Positions 63,578 through 64,000 of a stretch of DNA of 64,000 nucleotides are shown in pieces. The stretch is from Ramlibacter agri. Its GTDB lineage: Bacteria > Pseudomonadota > Gammaproteobacteria > Burkholderiales > Burkholderiaceae_C. Under the pieces are notes generated by a model. It saw nothing but the letters and a program-made list of their open reading frames with translations, was not told where the DNA came from and made no database searches. The stretch's first letter is position 1; each line of letters starts with the position of its first letter. The translations under genes were made by a program, and so were the position numbers. The stretch is taken from NCBI RefSeq assembly GCF_012927085.1, contig NZ_JABBFX010000001.1, positions 1,550,001-1,614,000 on the forward strand, given 5' to 3'.

Positions 63578-63607
63578 GGCATTGTTGAACCAGGATTCAA
63601 CAATGCC
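63578..63607. promoter_or_regulatory. Perfect 12-bp inverted repeat upstream of ttuC
   Basis: GGCATTGTTGAA (63578-63589) and TTCAACAATGCC (63596-63607) are exact reverse complements with a six-base spacer, 66 bases before the ttuC start and 10 bases after the TIR-like stop. It may be an operator for a tartrate regulator or a terminator without T-run. Confidence 0.65.
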
Positions 63608-63672
63608 TTGAATTCCGGCGTGTTCCTTTCCCGGCCCGGCCTCTTACAGTGCCCCCGGTGAAAGGACACGCC

Positions 63673-64000
63673 ATGAAGACATATCGCATCGCCTGCATCC
63701 CCGGCGACGGCATCGGCAAGGAAGTCGTGCCGGCCGGCCAGGAAGTGCTGGAGGCCCTGGCCCAGAGCGGCAGCGGCTTCCGTTTCGAGTTCACCAGCTT
63801 CGGCTGGGGCGGTGACTGGTACCGCGCGCACGGCAAGATGATGCCGGACGACGGCCTGGACGCACTGCGCGGCATGGACGCCATCCTGTTCGGATCGGCC
63901 GGCGACCCGCACATCCCCGACCACGTCACGCTCTGGGGCCTGCGCCTGAAGATCTGCCAGGGCTTCGACCAGTACGCCAACGTCCGGCCGACGCGCATCC
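63673..64000 (+). CDS. ttuC: Tartrate dehydrogenase-like (isocitrate/isopropylmalate dehydrogenase family), 3' truncated by window
   Basis: The first 109 residues are present. MKTYRIACIPGDGIGKEVVPAG is the start of the beta-decarboxylating dehydrogenase family; FGSAGDPHIPDHVTLWGLRLKICQGFDQYANVRP is the tartrate dehydrogenase/decarboxylase version, with WGLRLKI in place of the LeuB/Icd sequence. It acts on tartrate or D-malate with NAD+. AAAGGA precedes the ATG. With ttuD nearby it suggests tartrate use. The remainder lies beyond the right edge. Confidence 0.85.
   Translation, partial: MKTYRIACIPGDGIGKEVVPAGQEVLEALAQSGSGFRFEFTSFGWGGDWYRAHGKMMPDDGLDALRGMDAILFGSAGDPHIPDHVTLWGLRLKICQGFDQYANVRPTRI

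Overview
The window looks like chromosome from a high-GC (roughly two-thirds G+C) betaproteobacterium of the order Burkholderiales, most plausibly Comamonadaceae (Ramlibacter or Variovorax-like). The grounds are dense head-to-tail operons with ATGA stop/start overlaps, four orphan TctC (Bug-type) solute receptors without their membrane partners, several LysR and GntR regulators, and the short GC-rich hairpin repeats typical of that group. I see no rRNA, tRNA, CRISPR array, transposase or prophage gene.

Layout. 0-7 kb: a TauD-like dioxygenase, a 2-hydroxyacid dehydrogenase with a Bug receptor and divergent LysR, an MltB transglycosylase, a NadM/Nudix fusion and a PhyH dioxygenase. 7-22 kb: a large aldarate/uronate catabolic island. 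It holds galactarate dehydratase, glucarate dehydratase, uronate dehydrogenase and lactonase, a complete TRAP transporter and two FadR-type regulators. It carries BOTH downstream routes for 5-keto-4-deoxyglucarate: aldolase plus tartronate-semialdehyde reductase, and KdgD plus 2-oxoglutarate-semialdehyde dehydrogenase. 22-31 kb: a divergent response regulator/hybrid kinase pair, a LysR/Bug/hydrolase/lipase group, a ferritin-like VIT transporter and an MFS carrier.

31.7-35.4 kb: a compact ribosomal-peptide metallophore (bufferin) locus, bufA-bufB-bufC-doxX, divergent from an ECF sigma factor and an NrsF-type anti-sigma. Two perfectly spaced GTAACC-N16-CGAA promoters face outwards from the shared intergenic region. 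35.4-43 kb: a YihY membrane protein, a tandem-repeat intergenic region, a lipoprotein phosphoesterase, a di-heme peroxidase, a prolyl-4-hydroxylase-like enzyme and small unknowns. 43-48 kb: D-amino-acid metabolism (N-acyl-D-amino-acid deacylase, D-serine/3-hydroxyaspartate dehydratase type enzyme, Bug receptor, LysR, RidA). 48-59 kb: purine/urate catabolism (two nucleobase permeases, M20 hydrolase, UraD-allantoate amidohydrolase fusion, PuuE, GntR, UraH, XdhC, PuuD), tied together by TGTATACA-type operators at three promoters.

59-64 kb: a DUF4148 protein, glycerate kinase/hydroxypyruvate reductase TtuD, DUF4337, a LysR, a TIR-like nucleotide-binding protein with a long proline-threonine-alanine linker, and the start of a tartrate dehydrogenase-like gene (ttuC) behind a perfect 12-bp inverted repeat. 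The most interesting items are the bufferin locus with its readable sigma regulon, the purine and aldarate operator sets, the orphan TIR-like protein, and a NadM/Nudix enzyme whose adenylyltransferase signature looks decayed.
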